Below, piece after piece: positions 34,017 to 45,770 of a stretch of 64,000 nucleotides of DNA (within the stretch, counting starts at the first letter, position 1; each line of letters opens with the position of its first letter). The notes under the pieces are model-generated. The model was not told the origin of the DNA, ran no database searches, and saw nothing but the letters and a program-made list of their open reading frames with translations. Origin of the DNA: Termitomyces sp. T153. Its lineage: Eukaryota; Basidiomycota; Agaricomycetes; Agaricales; Lyophyllaceae. The stretch lies in assembly GCA_018296165.2 (NCBI GenBank), contig JACKQL020000176.1:1-64000 (forward strand), read 5' to 3'. A program made the position numbers and the translations under genes.

Positions 34017-36928
34017 TGGACAATATACAGCTTTAATAAATGTATACTATCATTTGACTATGTATGAAAGGTGCCAGATAGTCTGCAGGGATGAAAAAGG
34101 CCAAATGCAATCTATTGGACACTGTTTTTCATGCCTCAGGTGTTTTTTGACACAACCATGACCAAATAATGGACATTAAATGACAGATTCTGATGATTGT
34201 TGTGCAAATAGAACCAATAGATCTTTGGAACAGATCAATATTGTAGTTGTCCCACAACTTCAATTGGGGCCTGGAGGTATGGGAACTGGGGGTAACAATC
34301 AATCTATGGGATCTGGAGGTATGGGAACTGGGTGTAACAATCAATCTGTAGGATCTAGAGATATAGGATCTAGGGATTGAGGCTTAATCACCAATCTATA
34401 GCTACCACTTCTGGCTTTTCAGGAAGACCTATTAGGCAGCTAGCACCTGCTCATGATCCATTTTCTATGGTCATTCCTGAAACTGTTTTACTTGCAGGAT
34501 GGAATGCCCCTTTACAGAATCTCTTACCTAGATTGGTGCCTCCTCTGCCTGCTGCTATAAAAGCTCCTGCACCAGAACATATGCCCATGATGATACCACC
34601 TCCCCCTCACACACTAGCTCTATTTGAAGAGCAACAAAGGCTGAAACAGAGGGAACAGCAGCAAGCACTAGCAGCCTTCCAAGAGCAACAAAGGCTGAGA
34701 CATATTGCTCTGGCTGAAGAGCAGAAGAGGCAGCAAGAGGAGGCACTTGCAGTGCTGCAAGAGCAACAAAAGCTCAGACAAATTGCTATAGCTGAAGAGC
34801 AGGAGAGGTAACAACAAGCTTTGGCTATTCTGAGCCAGGAGAGAGAAAGAGAGGAAGAAGAGCAATTTATGCCAGAGGTTAGCTCAAGAGAGATTTAAAT
34901 GGTACTTTCACTAATAAAGTTGAAAAGCATATAGATTTGAATCCTGAACATAGGCATCTGAATGCCACTATGGCTCAAGGAATCTTTCAAGGCTGGGAAG
35001 AGCAACATGTAGCTAATCTGGAAGAGGACTTCAATGGTTTAGGTATTCAGAATGACATACCTTCTGATGATGATTTGAAATATGTTGATCCTGCAGAACA
35101 TCAACCAGCAGAGCAATTTGATCCTCCCCTTGATGATCCATTGGGTCCCCAGGATGATATACCTTCTGATGATGAATTGGAATATGTTGATCCTGCTAGA
35201 CATCGACCAGCAGAGCAATTAAATGATCCATTAGATCCTCAGGATGACCTACCTTCTGATGATGACTTGGAATATGTTGATCCTATTCAACAAAGACCTG
35301 CAGAAGACTTGGACCCTGCCCTACCCAATCATCCAGCAGGACTACAAAATACTGCTGAGCAGCCTCCCCTTGGACTTCCTATTCCACCACAGCTTGGTCC
35401 TGTTCAGCCTATTCCAAGAGGAAGACAACCTTATTTGATGGCACCACATTATCTTGGTCCTATGACTGTCATATGTCCACACTGCCAAGCTCTACATTTT
35501 GATGCTGAAAAGCTCACCCAGTCTACCAGAAATAATCCAAAATTTGGCATGTGCTGCTTACAAGGCCAAGTGAATTTGCCCAGGCTTCAAGATGCTCCAG
35601 CAGATTTACTTAACCTACTCCATGGCCACCATGCTCTCTCTGACACTTTTAAAACATCTATCTGTCAATATAATGCAGCCTTTGCATTCACATCTCTGGG
35701 AGTCAAAATTGACCATGCTATTACCAATGGACCTGGACCATACAGCTTTAGGATCAATGGAGAACTACATCATTTGACAGGTGCCTTGCTTCCTATTGAA
35801 GGCAATCATCCTGTATATGCACAACACTACTTTTATGACCACATCCCAGGCTTGATCCTCAGATAATGGCTTCTTTGCAAGATATGCTTGCTAGAGTCAA
35901 TCCCTTCATTGGCTTATACAAGCAGGCCAGGCAAATTATAGGAGAAGTTCCAGATGGCCAACCACAAAGGCTTTCTGTCAAGCTTACAGCTGATTTTGGA
36001 GATCCTTGACATATAATGACCCCAATGAACAGGAGGGAGTTGCAGCTGTAATTCCAGGATATGGCTCAGAGGAGTGATCAAATCAATCTGATATAGTCTT
36101 GCACTTGCATGGAGAGGAATTGAAGCAGATTAGCCATCTACATCCATATTACACTCCATTGCACTACACAATCATCTTCCCATTGGAGAGCCTGGATACC
36201 ATGTCAATGTTCTTGCTAGACATGGAACAAAAGAGCAACAAAGAACAAATAAGGTTTCTGAAACCTCATACTATGCATATAGGCTTCAACAAAGAACTCC
36301 GGAATTTAATGCTGCTCTACTCTGGAGTGGGAGGCTATTTCAGCAATATGTTGATGCATGGGCTTCAACTGAGCAAACAAAGTTGAATTGGGTTCAGCAT
36401 AATCAGAAGAAGATCAGAACTGAAGTCTATCAAGGAGTGGTGGATGCTGCTGCTGGAGATGAAGAGGTTACCCCACAAAGCCATTGTGTTATCCTTCCTT
36501 CCTCTCATACTGGAAGTGAACAACAAATGCAGCAATTATTCCAGGACTCCATGGCTATTTTCAGGCATTTTGGAAAACCTGATCTCTTCTTGACTATGAC
36601 TGCCAACCCAAAGTGGTCAGAAATTGAAGAAGCTCTCTTGAAGGAACCTGCAGTCAATGGGAAGGAGCAAACAGCTGCTGATCAACCAGATATTGCTGCC
36701 AGAGTTTTTGAACTCAAGAAAAATGCTGTGGTGAAGGAGATCAAGGAAGGTCTCTTTGGCAGCTGTGTGGCTTATGTTCATATCATTAAATTCCAAAAGA
36801 GAGGACTTCCACACATGCACATCTTGATCTTTTTCCACCATCATCTCAGGATCAAGGATGCACCTGATGTGGATTCCATTGTCTCTGCCCAAATTCCAGA
36901 TCCAGTTGCTCAGCCTCAATTGTATCAG

Positions 36929-36978
36929 GTATTGGCTTTGTTTAAATTCTGGATTCAGTAACTTATCTTTGTTGTCAG
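36929..36978 (+). other. Spliceosomal intron in the Helitron Rep domain
   Basis: 50 bp, GTATTGGC at the donor and TTGTTGTCAG at the acceptor, with AGTAACTT as a possible branch region. Removal joins LYQ to VVTTNMVHGPCG and restores the conserved Rep reading frame, whereas reading through gives a stop after 11 codons. Confidence 0.75.
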
Positions 36979-38572
36979 GTTGTTACTACCAACATGGTCC
37001 ATGGTCCATGTGGAGCTGCCAAACCCAATGCTAAGTGCATGGTAGATGGCAAATGTTCCAAAAAATACCCAAAGGAATTTCAAGAGGCTACTCAATATGG
37101 GGATAATGGCTATCATCAATATGCCAGGCCTGACAATGGGCACTTCTTTGAAAAGAATGGTCATTGTCATGACAATTGTGATGTTGTCCCATACAACCCT
37201 TATCTCTCAGCCAAGTACAAATGTCACATCAATGTGGAGGTCTGTGCTTCAGTGGAAGCCATCAAGTACATTCACAAGTACATCTACAAAGGCCATGATA
37301 GGACAACTTTGGAGATTGCTGGAGAGCAGAGGGATGAAATCAAGGAACACTTGGATGCCAGATACATCTCTGCAGCTGAATCATGTTGGCACATCTTTGA
37401 ATTTAACATGCATGGAGAACATCCCCCTGTATATTGATTACCTGTGCATTTGGAGGGCCAACATGAAGTCTACTTTCAGGATAATGAGCTTTTGGAGATG
37501 GCAGCTACCAGGCCTGATGCAAACAAGACTGCACTCACTGCTTGGTTTGAAGCCAATACCAGATTTTCTAATAACAACACCACCTATCAGAGCTTTCCAA
37601 CAAAGTTTGTCTATGAAGCTTCCAAAAAGACTTGAATGGAGAGGCAAAGAGGAACAGCTATTGGGAGGATGTACTTTGCTTCACCAAAACAGGGAGAAAG
37701 GTTCTACCTCAGAATGCTCCTGATAGTTGTGACCAATGCAACATCATGGACTGATCTCAGGACAGTCAATGGCTGCACCTATCCTATTTACAAGGAGGCA
37801 TGCAAGACCCTTGGTCTTTTGGAAGATGATGCAGAATGGAGGCAATGTCTTCCTGAAGCTGCTCCAATCCAATCAGGATCAGCTCTCAGACAGCTCTTTT
37901 GTACTATTCTATTCCACTGTGCACCTACCACTCTAGAGGCTCTATGGGACAAATTCAAGCACTCCATTTGTGATGATTCTCAACACAGATTGGAGAATAT
38001 CAGGCAGTACAGGGACAGAGTCTTTACTGATGAAGATGTCTGAGACTATGGCCTTTATCTGATCAATGATAACCTGAAGAATTTTGGCAAGACTCTTCAA
38101 GACTTTGCCACCATGCCAGAACCTCAACAAGTTTGGAATGTAGTTCCAGGTAAGTTGGCCATTGTATACAGATATGATATTGATGCTGCTAAAATGATGA
38201 TTTTAGGGAATAGACTGTTGCAAGAAGAAACAGATTATGATGTTGAGGAGTTGAAGAGAGGAGTGGATGAAAACATGGACAGGTTTAATGACAAACAGCT
38301 GGGGGCCTTCAATGAAGTTATGGACTTTGTGGACAACAACTTGGGCAAGATGATATTCATTCACAGTGCAGATGGATGTGGCAAAACATTTATCTGCAAC
38401 ATTTTGGCTTCTGCTGTTTGGTCCAATGGAGATGTGGCATTATGTGTAGCATCATCTAAGATTGCTGCCTTATTGCTGGAGGGTGGTAGAACTGCAGATT
38501 CAAGGTTCAAAATCCCCATTCCTGCTCTGGATGCATCCATTGCCAATATCAAAAGAGGAACTCAATTGTCTC

Positions 38573-39037
38573 TGTGAGGGGAACAAACACTCTGCAGATA
38601 AACCCAGCTAGAGTGAGCAAGCACAAGCAACAAGCAAGCATCAAAGGAGCAGAATGGCAGCTGAGAGGCAGGCAAGGGGCAAGCGCAGCAAGCTGAGCAA
38701 GGTAGCAATGCTAGGGTCCTTACAATCAGTTCACTGGATAGACCTGGGGAACACTGCTATTGATCAGTCAAAGGATATTCTATCCTTGCAACTGGCTTAA
38801 ATACTACATCCATGGCTATGCTATGACTAATGCTATATGTGGGAAGCAGCCTGGGTATGCTAAGCAGTAATGACTATTAATACATCACTGGAGAAATAGA
38901 GTCTGATGACTACAAAGGGCTGACTAAACAAGACAAAAGGAGAATAGGAAGTAGATTAGGCAGCCAGTCTGGTAACATACCATGGGGCTAAGCCTGAAAT
39001 AGGGTTGGACTACCCACTGAAGGGTCATCCCCTTACA
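38573..39037 (-). repeat. 3' LTR of the KH element
   Basis: 465 bp, beginning TGTGAGGGGAACAAACAC and ending CCTTACA on the + strand. Same length as its partner, with scattered, mostly transition-type differences. Confidence 0.92.
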
Positions 39038-39063
39038 TCACCCCCCCCCCTCCTGAAGGTTTG

Positions 39064-40074
39064 TCAACCTAACAAAAAGCTATGGCATTCAGATGCTCTT
39101 CCCCATCCCTGATATGGCTGGCTACAATGTGCAATAGCTGGTTCTGCCCCCCTGGAGTAATGTCCAAAGGCATATTGTATGATTGGGGCCAATGCTTCAG
39201 GTGCTGGTGTAGAGAGGGTCATAGGAGAAGTCATGTCCATTGGAGAGGCCAGTGTGACCCCCCCATGAATGCTCAACATTGACAAGCCTGGAAGGAGAGA
39301 TGGGGGTTGCTGGGTAGAAGGGGTAGGGGCCATGGTAACAGTAGTAAATGCTACTGCCAGAGTGCTAGAAAAAGGTGCTCCTAGCCTGGTAGAAGTTGGG
39401 GTGGACAATGCAGTGGATCCCAAAGGTGCCAGCACAGCAACTGCTGGTGCCACATTGCCTGAGTATTACTTCTGCAGTACATGGACTTGCTTCTTGGCTA
39501 TCTACTTTCCAATAACCACAAGGGCTTCTCCAATCTGTTGATTAGAGCCCTGGATAGAGACAAACTGGTGGTCTCCTCCAGCTGAGCTAACTGTGAAGGC
39601 TGCCAAGCAGGCACCAGAAATGTCAAGGGCTTGTTTAAGGCCCTGCCCCTGGTCACCAACCACATGTGCAACAAGAGAGTCAGGGAGTTCAACTACGTAC
39701 TTAAAACATGGGGTGTGGCCATCCATAGGAGGGAGGTCCCAAGCAAAGGGGATGGCAAGGGGAGCATTAGAGGTAGCACATGTTACACATTGGGGAATAT
39801 GAGAGGTGGGCATGGTAGAGCGTTTGGTGGAGGACTTGGGCTTCAGCTGCCCAGGTGGAGCTGACTGTTTTGCAGAGCCCAAAGAAACAGCATGGCCACC
39901 CATACTAGGCTGTGAGGCTGTTTGGGCAGAAGCAACTGTGGCAACAGGCATAGGTGTATGACTAGACTTGAGCACCACTAGTCTGCTCTCAAGCCTAGAG
40001 GCAAGAGTTAGCAATCTCTCAACAGTAGATTCTGGGTCAGCAAAAGCATCAGATAGAGTTGGCATAGAGTCCAT
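39064..40074 (-). pseudogene. KH-domain-like protein of the non-autonomous LTR element
   Basis: A single - strand frame of about 337 codons from ATG at 40074 to 39064, broken only by TAG at 39502-39504 (IGK-stop-IAKKQVHVLQK) and TAA at 39466-39468. Both are explained by C-to-T changes of Gln codons. Residues 1-120 are Ser/Pro-rich with a short helix (ERLLTLASRLESRLVVL). Residues ~122-195 read as a KH RNA-binding fold: YVVELPDSLVAHVVG, a GDQG loop (GxxG, 39646-39657), LKQALDISGACLAAF, FVSIQGSNQQIGEALVVIGK. The remaining ~135 residues are Ala/Ser/Thr/Pro-rich. RNA binding, perhaps of the element's own transcript as a gag substitute, is inference. No zinc knuckle or gag core was seen. Confidence 0.65.
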
Positions 40075-40156
40075 AGAAGTTATGTTGAGGCCAAGAGTAG
40101 GTGTTAGGTTGGATGTTGTAGGCTAGAGGTGCAGACAATGTAGGGACTGATCAAGA

Positions 40157-40621
40157 TGTGAGGGGAATGAACACTCCACAGATGAACCTGGCTAGAGCAA
40201 GCAAGCACAAGCAACAAACAAGCATCAAAGGAGCAGAATGGCAGCTGAGAGGCAGGCAAGGGGCAAGCACAGTGAGCTGAGCAAGGTAGCAACACTGGGG
40301 TTCTCACAATTGGTTCACTGGATAAGCCTGGGGAACACTGCTATTGATCAGTCAAAGGATATTCTATCCTTGCAACTGGCTTAAATACTACATCCATGGC
40401 TATGCTATGACTAATGCTATATGTGGTAAGTGGCCTGGGGATGCTAAGCAGTAATGACTATGAATATGTCAATGGAGAAATAGAGTCCAATGACCACGAA
40501 GGGCTAACTAAACAAGATGAAAGAGGAAAAGGAAGTAGATCAGGCAGCTGGTCTGGTAATGTACCATGGGGCTAAGCCCAAGATAGGGTTGGACTACCCA
40601 CTGAAGGGTCATCCCCTTACA
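40157..40621 (-). repeat. 5' LTR of the KH element
   Basis: 465 bp partner of 38573-39037. On its inner side (- strand) the sequence following the LTR reads TCTTGATCAGTCCCTAC, the position of a primer-binding site; no tRNA match could be assigned. Confidence 0.92.
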
Positions 40622-41891
40622 GTCTCAACTCTCACTCTGGACCAAAGTTGTCATCTGGGATGAAGTCCCAATGCAACACAAAAATGCCATTGGCTCTGTG
40701 AATCAAGAGTTTAGAGACATTCTGGAAAAGGATGTTCCTTTTGGTGGAGTTACTGTGGTGTTTGGAGGAGATTTTTGGCAAAGTCTCCCAGTTATCCAAC
40801 AAGGACTCAGGCAGCAGATAATTGCTGCTTCACTCAAAAGGGGAAGACTTTTGGATCAGATTCAAGTCCACTACTTGGTTCAAAACATGAGATTGCATCA
40901 GACTCCTGATAACATTGCTCATGCAGCTTGGTTATTGTGTGTTGGTGCTGGAAACAACCTGGGGCTTGGAGAAACAGTACAACTTCCAGAAACCATGATC
41001 TGTGATGACAATTCTGTCACTGGAACAATCTCTTCCACTTATCCTCCACATTGATCACCATCAAGATGATCAACATTATCTGGACCATACCATTCTTTCT
41101 GCCAAGGACTCTGATGTAGAGGATATCAAATCAGAAGTTCTGCAGAAATGTCCAGGAGAAGAGAAAATCTTGCAGAGTGCAGACTATTATATCTGATGAT
41201 GGGAATCCTGATGGCCTAGGATTGTATCTAATGGAATACCTCCACTCTCTCAGAGCCAGCAGTTTGCCTTTGGCTAAATTGGCTCTGAAGATTGGTGTTC
41301 CTGTCATGCTGCCCAGGAATCTGGATACAACCAAAGGACTTTGCAATGGGACAAGAATAATTGTCACCAACATCAGCACCAGAGTTCTTAGATGTCAGAT
41401 CATCAGTAGGGATGCCAAGTTTGCAGGATCAATTGTTTTGATTCCAAGAATCAATATGGATGTTTCCAAAGAAGATTTGCCAATTCCATTGGGGAGGAGA
41501 CAATTCCCAGTTTGATTGGCCTTTGCTATGACAATCAACAAGTCTCAGGGTCAATCAGTCAAGCATGTTGGATTGGACCTTTGATCAGGAGTTCTTGCAC
41601 ATGGCAAACTTTATGTTGTACTTTCTCAGTGCACATCAGGAGATTGTATCAAAGTCGTTTTGGACCCAGAAAACACATCAAGAAAGACTGAATGGTTTAC
41701 AAATGTAAGTATAACTTTTGCTGGATACAAGCAACAAATTGCTAACTTCTATGAACTTCAGCACTTAATGTATATAGCTAGACAGTGTAGTATAGATATT
41801 CTCAATGGGTCACAAATGTAAGTGTGACAGTTTCAATAATTGCTTGGTTAGTACTAACTTTTATAGCTTTCAGCATTTCTGATATATACCA

Positions 41892-42030
41892 GTGAGGTTG
41901 GGGCTGGGACTTAGCATTGAGTTTGAAATACAATGACCAATGAAAGAAAGTGAGGTTGGGTCTGGGACTTAGCATTGAGTTTGAAATACAAGGACCTAGC
42001 TCAACAAAGTGAGGTTGGGTCTGGGATGAA
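41892..42030 (+). repeat. 58-59 bp tandem repeat, about 2.4 units
   Basis: Units starting GTGAGGTTGGG at 41892, 41950 and 42009, each followed by CTGGGACTTAGCATTGAGTT in the first two. It lies about 190 bp past the last helicase homology, so it may sit in the Helitron 3' region. Confidence 0.8.
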
Positions 42031-44020
42031 TCAAGAGCTACAGGCCTCTTTCTTGAGGTTAGGTGAGATTGTTCATATGCATACTGGGGAAAAGAGGTCA
42101 GGTCACAGGCTACTGTGTCCAGAGTTGTCTCAATCAAAAGCTTGATCTTGCTTAGTGATCTGGTGACTAATTTGCTGCCTTGCCAATAAAGAGTGTGCCT
42201 CTTAGAGGAAAAGCCTTTCTTATAGCATTGCAGCCATAATAGGCTGGGCCCCTGTCAGGTGCCAACAGGACTCTGGGTCATTCATTGCCCAGCAGTTGTC
42301 ACACTAAGAAGGTCATTAGCAACAGTCACTAGAGGAAAACAAGGAATTACTGTCCCCTGTTGCTTGAGGAATGCCTGTCATGCAGCAGCAGAGACTGCTA
42401 CCTTCCTTTTCATCCCAATCTCCATCATCCCTGATCCTCTACCTTTGTCCAACACTGTTGTATACTCCCTATACCTAGGCAGGCTATGCAACTCTTGTGC
42501 TGACAAGTGGAGGGGTTGACAAGGCTGTTGGCAGCATGGGAGGAAGAGCATTGAAGGGTGGGTGAGGACTGGGATGCAATGCAGAGGGACAGGGATGTTG
42601 CACAGGGGTACAGAGATGCAGCATGGCAAGAGCAGAGTGTCACTGTACAGACAGCCACAGAGTGGACTTTGGAGATGCAGAGGTTGTGGGAGTTATTGGC
42701 TCAGCTGGAGGCATGAATTGTGGAGGGGGTGGAGGAGTGCCTAGTGGTATCAAGGGTGGGGTGTCCCAGGTGGAGGCAGAAGTTGGGAGAAGATGGGAGG
42801 AGTGGCTGGCCAACAAGCCAGCATCTGGGTGGAGGGGTGTGTTGCATAAGGTTTTGCCTATTCCCATAAAAGCCTTACTGCCATGATTGGGCAGACTGGA
42901 TTTGGGCACATAGGATCCTCCTAGATGGGGTATTGGAAAAGGTGGTCCACATCTGCCAGTATTAGCAACCATTGCTATGAAAAGTGTCACCAGAAAAATT
43001 TATATCAAATTTCCACTCAACATCCTCTAGCTTTTCCTTTTTTCTTCTTAGGTTCTTTGCATTTGCTGGGAAATGCCACAGGACTTGTAGCAACATTGCT
43101 GTCATCTTTAGAATCCTGTGTGCTAAGTTAGCAACACAACTGCTAGTGATGAGATAAGGAAGACCTTACCTCTGATTCAACTGCCTTGGCTTTCCCCTTG
43201 CCTGCCTTGCCAAAACCACCAGGCCCCTAAAACATCACTACATTGTCCCTGTGTCTCCTCATCACTTTTCAGTGTAAGGCATACTCTCTTCACAGCACCC
43301 AAATTGCTAGTGATTATCTGATCACAAGGGGGTGCTGAAGGAAAAGGAGGTTGTCAGGCAAGCTAGAAGAACTAAATTATAGTGATATCCAACAACTAAA
43401 GAGGAGCCCAGAAACAATATTATCAGTGGGCATCAGACAAAAGAGGAAAATCACTTACAGAGTTGACTACATAAGGTACCACTCACAGCTTGTTGCTATA
43501 GCAAGCATACAGCTTACAGCACTCTCTTTCTACCACACTGCTCTCCAGTCACTCCACTCCTCTGCCATTTCAAACTAGTGCAAGTATAACTTGAAGCACC
43601 CACCTGGGCAGTTTCATGTGGCAAGTGGTGATAGCAGCAGCAGAACACATTTTGAGTTAGACTTGAGGTGGGATGAGTAAGCAAAGGCAGAATTGTCAGG
43701 ACCTGTGAAAGTGACATTATGGGTCACCCCAAACAGTCTGGATCTGCAATTAACATCACATCAAGTTCAACTGTGGCATCATCTTCTCTTGCTCTACCAA
43801 CTGTGAAATCAATTGGAACTGTGATTAACATTGCAACCACCAATGTGACAAGAGAATCAGAGGCAGGTGGAGCTCAGGGATCTTAGGCACCCTAGGTTAT
43901 GAGTACTTGTTATATTATGATTTGCTTTCTTGTGCACCTAGGTGCACCCACACTCCTTGTCTCCTTGCACTAGTTGGGCACTCGGAACTGTGCAGCTAGG
44001 ACAGCATAGACATTCTTTTA
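42031..44020. other. CpG-poor intergenic or decayed repeat DNA
   Basis: No gene or element could be supported. Short words such as TTGCTAGTGAT and GTTAGCAACA recall the non-coding insertion at 9.9-11.0 kb, so related non-autonomous repeats may be present, but I could not align them. Confidence 0.4.
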
Positions 44021-45096
44021 CAGTGGCTCAAAAAAATGTCCCAATTTCTAAAAGATGACATTGGCATGAAGGATTGGAAGTATTTAAAATTCTGGTTAAA
44101 TCATGTAAAATACTATGGCATCATAACTACAAATTGCATTTTGGTTTAGGCAATTCAAATAAAGAGTGATAGAGTAATAGCCATTTTAACATATTCACTC
44201 ATTGGAATAGTTTTTTGAGCATCTTCAACTTTGCAGGTTTATCCCGATTTTAGTCAGAAATAAAGAGTAAGTTGCATGTGGGAATATCAACAGAGTCATG
44301 TGACCATGTTTGGTTATATTTGGTATTAGTTCAAGTTGGTTGAATGACATCTTGACCTTCAACCACTATCATGAAAGCTACTTCTCCTGCACAATGCTCT
44401 ACTGTTGCTTCTCTCCTTGCTCAAGGATATTCTCTGCATCAGAGTGGGGCTAAAACTGGTATAAGGAAGTCTAATGTTGGGAGGATTGATAGAGAGTGTA
44501 GAGAGTTGGAAGTGGACAGGGAAAACCATCCTGGAGGCTATCCAGCTAAGCTTACTCCACATGATAGACAGGCTATTGTTTGATGAATCTCAACTGGAAT
44601 ACTTGATACAGCTGTTCAGGCCACCAATTTTATCAACAACATTATTTCCAACCCTGTCTCTCCTCAGACTGTCTTGAATATGCTGAAGAAGGAGGGGTAT
44701 TGGTCTGCTACAAAGAGGAAAGTTCCTATGCTCAAAGCTAGACATCAGCATCTATGACTTAAATGGGCTCAAGAGCATTGAAACTGGACTGTGGAGGACT
44801 AGAAAAGAGTGTTGTGGACAGATGGGACAAAGTTTAACAGGATTGGGTCAGATGGAAAGCAGTATGTGTGTAAGCTACAAGGAGAAGGCATTTCAAACTA
44901 AACTACTACACCTACTGTGAAATATAGAGGAGGGAATAATCTCATGGTATGGGGCAGTATGGGTTGGAATGGGGTAGGCAAGCCAGTAGAGGTGGTGGAG
45001 ATCATGAATGCAGAGCAGAATGTAGAGCAGTACTGTGAAATTTTAAATGATGGAGCAAAGGAGAGCTTTGAAAAGTAGGAGATGGAGGAGAGTGCC
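44021..45096 (+). pseudogene. Tc1-like DNA transposon, 5' part
   Basis: Begins after a TA at 44019-44020 with CAGTGGCTCAAAAAAATGTC; the first ~200 bp match the end of the copy at 55,889. The transposase starts about 44,371 with a helix-turn-helix region (ATSPAQCSTVASLLAQG, SVHQIGAKTG-like). It continues through stops at about 44,581 and 44,756 to the catalytic region: WTDGTKFNRIGSDGKQY (about 44,817-44,868) and GGNNLMVWGSMGWNG (about 44,932-44,976), the Tc1 second-Asp and following blocks. The sequence is cut at 45,096 by an LTR before the third catalytic residue. Family role: cut-and-paste at TA sites. Confidence 0.8.
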
Positions 45097-45353
45097 TATT
45101 AGGGGCCTTCCATTTCTGATCTCTGTAGTGATCTCCACCACTTGTTCCAGACCCCCAAAGATCTCTGGAGACCCTCAGAATTTCCCATGGTTCCTTGTCA
45201 AGCACCTCTCTAGGGTTAGAGCTAGCTCTGGCCATCTGTACAGTCATTCCCATGCCTCCACCACCCACTGATGTGCTGCACTGAGCAGTGGGAATCCTCA
45301 AACTTATTTTCTTTAGATTCACCTCTGCTAGGTGATTAGTTACTATTTGTAAA
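45097..45353 (+). repeat. LTR fragment, family B subtype b1
   Basis: Starts TATTAGGGGCCTTCCATTTC (TGTCAGGGGACTTCC in intact copies) and loses homology after GGTGATTAGTTACTATTTG, so the last ~100 bp are missing. Confidence 0.75.
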
Positions 45354-45770
45354 GAACTAGGTGCAACTGACTCAATTGTTTCTCACCCATCACACAACCA
45401 AACTCTCTACTCTCTGTTAGACTACCAATCACATTTCCTAATCCCTCCAGGCACTGCTAGAATGCCTACCCCCTATCTCTGCACCACCTCTAGTAGCAAA
45501 ACCACCCCTAGCAGCTCCAGTAACTGCTCCCATATCTTCAATAACCCTCCAGCTATAGATCCCATGCCCCACACTCCTGGATGCATACAAGGGTGCTCAC
45601 TCCAGCAGGGAGTGTTTCCTTCAGTCCTGTCTCACCTACATCCACTTCAGTAGAGATGCCTTTGACTCCAATGCATTGAAGATAGCTTGGATGCTGTCAT
45701 ATATAAAGACCAGATCTTCAATAACCCTCCAGTCATAGATCCCATGCCCCACACTCCTGGATGCATACAA
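45354..45770 (+). other. Family B gag scraps with a 55 bp duplication
   Basis: Contains a gag piece (SREHFLQ-type region at 45,600-45,700, matching 61,680-61,760 in reverse). A ~55 bp block (CCCATGCCCCACACTCCTGG and neighbours) appears at about 45,537-45,591 and again at about 45,717-45,770, bracketing the gag piece. Confidence 0.6.

Larger units (their letters stand above)
38573..40621 (-). mobile_element. Non-autonomous LTR element encoding a KH-domain-like protein
   Basis: Complete 2,049 bp element inserted in the Helitron helicase. Two 465 bp LTRs (38573-39037 and 40157-40621) are flanked by a perfect 5 bp target duplication GTCTC (38568-38572 and 40622-40626). The 1,119 bp interior has no RT, RNase H, integrase or protease. 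A polypurine tract (AGGAGGGGGGGGGGTGA on the - strand, about 39,054-39,038) beside the left LTR sets the element's direction as -, the same strand as its single open frame. It must borrow enzymes from another element; the LTR ends (TGTAAGGGG...CCCCTCACA) and the polypurine tract resemble family B. Confidence 0.92.
34377..41700 (+). pseudogene. Helitron Rep-helicase (RepHel) gene, interrupted
   Basis: Segments: coiled coil rich in EEQQRLKQ-type heptads (34,600-34,860); acidic repeats (35,050-35,310); CPHCQALHFDAEK with a second Cys pair (35,470-35,560), the usual Helitron upstream Cys region; N-terminal domain (35,870-36,450, PLHYTIIFPLGEP-like across frameshifts); Rep HUH motif GLPHMHILIF with His codons at 36812-36820; KYPKEFQ; and the Tyr-containing KYIHKYIYKGHDR block (about 37,265-37,305). 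The helicase has Walker A SADGCGKTF (about 38,366-38,392), a DE-box WDEVPMQH after the insertion (about 40,650), and motif VI AMTINKSQGQS (about 41,527-41,560). Stops at 37,435, 38,041, 41,513 and 41,581 fit CGA-to-TGA. One spliceosomal intron lies at 36,929-36,978. Role: nicking and unwinding during rolling-circle transposition. Confidence 0.85.
34180..41720 (+). mobile_element. Helitron (rolling-circle transposon), decayed
   Basis: Coding remains of an autonomous Helitron, in order: N-terminal Gln/Glu-rich coiled coil, acidic repeat region, Cys-containing region, Helitron N-terminal domain, HUH Rep nuclease, and a Pif1-like helicase that is split by an LTR element. I could not place the 5' TC or 3' CTRR end with confidence, so the limits are those of recognisable coding sequence. 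Confidence 0.85.

Noticed and set aside
42259..43131. Several 60-116 codon frames in the 42-43 kb region
   Set aside because: Short, overlapping on both strands, low complexity, with no domain or homologue within the window.
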